Assembly (NCBI GenBank): GCA_902477055.1
Contig: CABSFY010000109.1
Span: 1-5,868 of the forward strand
DNA length: 5,868 nucleotides
Reading direction: 5' to 3'
DNA from: an uncultured Eubacteriales bacterium
GTDB taxonomy: Bacteria; Bacillota; Clostridia; Oscillospirales; Oscillospiraceae
Below, piece after piece: positions 4,156 to 5,868 of this stretch; the first letter of the stretch is position 1; every line of letters starts with the position of its first letter. The position numbers were made by a program, and so were the translations under genes. Under the pieces are notes generated by a model that saw nothing but the letters and a program-made list of their open reading frames with translations, was not told the origin of the DNA and searched no databases.

Positions 4156-5868
4156 TCACTGCACCCAGCGGGCATAGAACGTATAGTTGCCGTAAGCGGG
4201 GACGGTCGAGTCCGCCGTAAACTGATCGCCGCCGTTCATTCTGTCGTACCAGCCCGCAAAGGTGTAGCCCTCGCGTGTCGGCACGGGCAGCTCGCCGAAC
4301 GTCAGCCCGGTCTTATAATAGTAGAACGTCTTATCACAGGTGCCGCCGTTTGCGTTATATGTAACGCGCAGATACTTCGTGCAGCCCAGTACGTATTCGC
4401 CGCTCAGATAAAGGTTGGCCTCGTCCATCCGGCGGCGTGCCAGCCCGTCGAGCGGCTGCCCGCCCGCGTGAATCCAACGGCCGAGGACGTTGACAAATTC
4501 CATCTCGGTAAAGCTGTTGGAATACAGCATTTTATAGGTATCGCTGCCGGTATTGCTCATCCAGCCCGCGCCAAGATTAAACGTGAAGCTAATCAGCGCA
4601 TCGTATTCCTGCTGACTGAACTTACGGCCGAAGCGGGTTTCCAGCGCGTTCAGACTCTTTTCAAAATCTACCAGCATCAGGCGCAGCCGGTAGTCGGCTT
4701 CCTCCTCGGTGATGCCATCGGGGAATTCGTTCTCCTCGCAGCGCGTGCCATAGCCGATCGACCACTGGCTGTAGTCCCACACCGCGTATTTGATAAAGCC
4801 CTCATGATCCTTGATGAACTGGACGCCGTTTTCGCTGGTACGCAGCTCCGGCAGGGGCATCGGTTCGGGATTGGGGTCCGGGTCGGGCGTTGGATCGGGG
4901 TCCGGTGTAGGATTTGGATCCGGTGTAGGATTCGGGTCCGGTGCGGGATCGTCCGCCAGCGCAACAAAGCAGATCAGCAGCTTTGCGCACTCGGCGCGGG
5001 TCGCGTTGCCCTGCGGCCGCAGCAGATCGCCGTCGCCGTTCATGATCTTCGCCGCGACGGCCCACTTGATCGCCTCGACCGCGTAATCCGACACCAAATC
5101 GGCATCGCGGAAGGCGGAAAGCTCCGTCGTTTTGGTTGTGTCGATCTTTTCCTGCTGCTGCGCGTAGCGGTAAAGCATCGTCACGAGCTGCTCGCGCGTG
5201 ATTTTGCCATCCGGGCCGAAGTGCGTTTCGTCAATGCCGTTGACTACGCCCGCCGCATAGGCCCAGTTGACCGCCGCTGTGTACCACTGCTCCGCCTCCA
5301 CGTCCGTAAAGGGCGCGTCGGCCGCCTCGGTCTTTCCGGCGTTGCGCCAGAGGACCGTCGTCAGCATCGCGCGGGTCATCGAGCCGTCCGGCACAAACAG
5401 CCCGTCGCCCATACCGTTGAACAGCTCCTTGGCCACGGCCTGCGCGACATAAGTATAGTACCACGCATCCGTCGCAACGTCGCGGAACAGGCCCGTCGGC
5501 TTTTCCGTGGACCATTGGGCATAGAGCGTGTGATTCTGCGTGGCAAGGCTGGTCTCCAGCAGCTTGACGCCGCCGCTCGCAGCGGTATACCATCCGGTGA
5601 AATAATAGCCCTCGCGCGTCGCGTTGGGCAGAACGCCGTAGGCGATATTGTATGCGTAGCACAGCACGGAGTTGTCGCCGAGCTTGCCGCCGTTGGGGTT
5701 AAAAATCACGTAGCGGAACTTTGCTTCGCAGTTGCCGTCGTAGCTGCCGTAAAGGAACAGCTTGATCTCGCGCAGACGGCGCGCCAGATGGAGCTGCGAC
5801 ACGTTCTCACCGTACTTGACCCACGCGCAGAAGGCGTTGGCAAGCTGCACGTCGGAGTACACCCCCCC
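4156..5868 (-). CDS. Surface protein with two GH24 lysozyme domains, two InlB B-repeats and three SLH domains (5' partial)
   Basis: At least 570 residues; the frame is open to the right edge, so the N-terminus is missing. Numbering is from the GTG-encoded residue at 5862-5860. Residues 1-42 match the end of a GH24 lysozyme domain (LANAFCAWVKYG, LARRLREIKLFLYG). InlB/Listeria-Bacteroides B-repeat about 50-117 (FNPNGG, REGYYFTGWYT, LYAQW). Three SLH domains, about 125-176, 185-235 and 251-300, each ending in a TRA/TRE motif (SMTRAM, ITREQL, ATRAEC), normally used to bind secondary cell-wall polymer. Pro/Asp-rich linker 303-336. Complete GH24 domain about 341-490 with likely catalytic Glu354 (KDHEGF), Asp363 (WDYSQW) and SIGYGT (368-373), and LARRRMDEANLYL near its end. 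A second B-repeat, about 498-568, closes the protein (YNANGG, REGYTFAGWYD, FYARW). It probably hydrolyses peptidoglycan while held at the cell surface. The GTG at 5862 is not a convincing start, since it lies inside the first GH24 domain. No signal peptide can be seen because the N-terminus is outside. Confidence 0.88.
   Translation of the reverse strand, partial: GGVYSDVQLANAFCAWVKYGENVSQLHLARRLREIKLFLYGSYDGNCEAKFRYVIFNPNGGKLGDNSVLCYAYNIAYGVLPNATREGYYFTGWYTAASGGVKLLETSLATQNHTLYAQWSTEKPTGLFRDVATDAWYYTYVAQAVAKELFNGMGDGLFVPDGSMTRAMLTTVLWRNAGKTEAADAPFTDVEAEQWYTAAVNWAYAAGVVNGIDETHFGPDGKITREQLVTMLYRYAQQQEKIDTTKTTELSAFRDADLVSDYAVEAIKWAVAAKIMNGDGDLLRPQGNATRAECAKLLICFVALADDPAPDPNPTPDPNPTPDPDPTPDPDPNPEPMPLPELRTSENGVQFIKDHEGFIKYAVWDYSQWSIGYGTRCEENEFPDGITEEEADYRLRLMLVDFEKSLNALETRFGRKFSQQEYDALISFTFNLGAGWMSNTGSDTYKMLYSNSFTEMEFVNVLGRWIHAGGQPLDGLARRRMDEANLYLSGEYVLGCTKYLRVTYNANGGTCDKTFYYYKTGLTFGELPVPTREGYTFAGWYDRMNGGDQFTADSTVPAYGNYTFYARWVQ
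4861..4953 (-). repeat. Pro/Asp/Asn linker encoded by degenerate 18-bp tandem repeats
   Basis: The linker between the SLH block and the second lysozyme domain is made of PNPTPD-like hexapeptides. Two adjacent 18-bp units (4901-4918 and 4919-4936, plus strand beginning TCCGGTGTAGGATT) differ at only three bases at their ends. Partial and degenerate copies flank them (for example 4877-4894 and 4937-4947). This looks like a stiff extended spacer that can change length by slippage. Confidence 0.75.
5862..5868. repeat. Run of seven C at the right edge
   Basis: The plus strand ends in seven consecutive C residues (G on the coding strand), reading as Gly-Gly in the frame of the surface protein. The run may continue beyond the window. 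It could be real coding sequence, a slippage-prone tract, or low-quality sequence at a contig end. Confidence 0.6.

Noticed and set aside
3416..4177. Plus-strand open frame of 253 codons
   Set aside because: Antisense shadow of truA, rich in Arg/Gln/His from reverse reading, with no family motif.
5860..5862. GTG as the true start of the surface protein
   Set aside because: It lies within a GH24 domain, has only a G run before it instead of a spaced Shine-Dalgarno site, and the frame stays open to the window edge.

Overview
The window reads as a chromosomal segment of a GC-rich, Gram-positive, anaerobe-like Firmicute, most plausibly a Clostridia/Oscillospiraceae-type gut bacterium. The reasons are the GC-rich coding sequence, strong GGAGG ribosome binding sites, S-layer homology (SLH) domains combined with InlB-type B-repeats and a GH24 lysozyme domain, and a class II CCA-adding enzyme with an HD domain. 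The taxonomic call is inference from protein style; no rRNA or other marker is present.

All six genes lie on the minus strand, so transcription runs from high to low coordinates. From the right edge: (1) a large surface protein (4156-5868, 5' end cut by the window) built as [end of a GH24 lysozyme domain]-[InlB B-repeat]-[three SLH domains]-[Pro/Asp linker]-[complete GH24 domain]-[InlB B-repeat]; (2) a 73-bp gap holding a 12-bp hairpin with a GGAA tetraloop, a candidate terminator; (3) four tightly coupled genes, each overlapping the next by 4 nt: truA (tRNA pseudouridine synthase), an ArsC/Spx-family thioredoxin-fold protein starting with TTG, a small two-helix membrane protein with a zinc ribbon, and cca (tRNA nucleotidyltransferase); (4) guaD (guanine deaminase), which has its own near-consensus sigma-70 type promoter whose -35 box contains the cca stop codon; (5) 68 bp downstream of guaD with no gene and possibly the end of a mobile element that continues past the left edge.

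The genes suggest three jobs: cell-wall hydrolysis at the surface, tRNA maturation and modification (truA and cca, with two poorly understood passengers locked between them by translational coupling), and purine salvage or catabolism (guaD, converting guanine to xanthine). I see no tRNA, rRNA, CRISPR array, phage gene or complete insertion sequence. Most of the window is ordinary housekeeping. The parts most worth a second look are the double-lysozyme SLH protein, the coupled four-gene unit, and the AT-rich patch at the cca/guaD junction.
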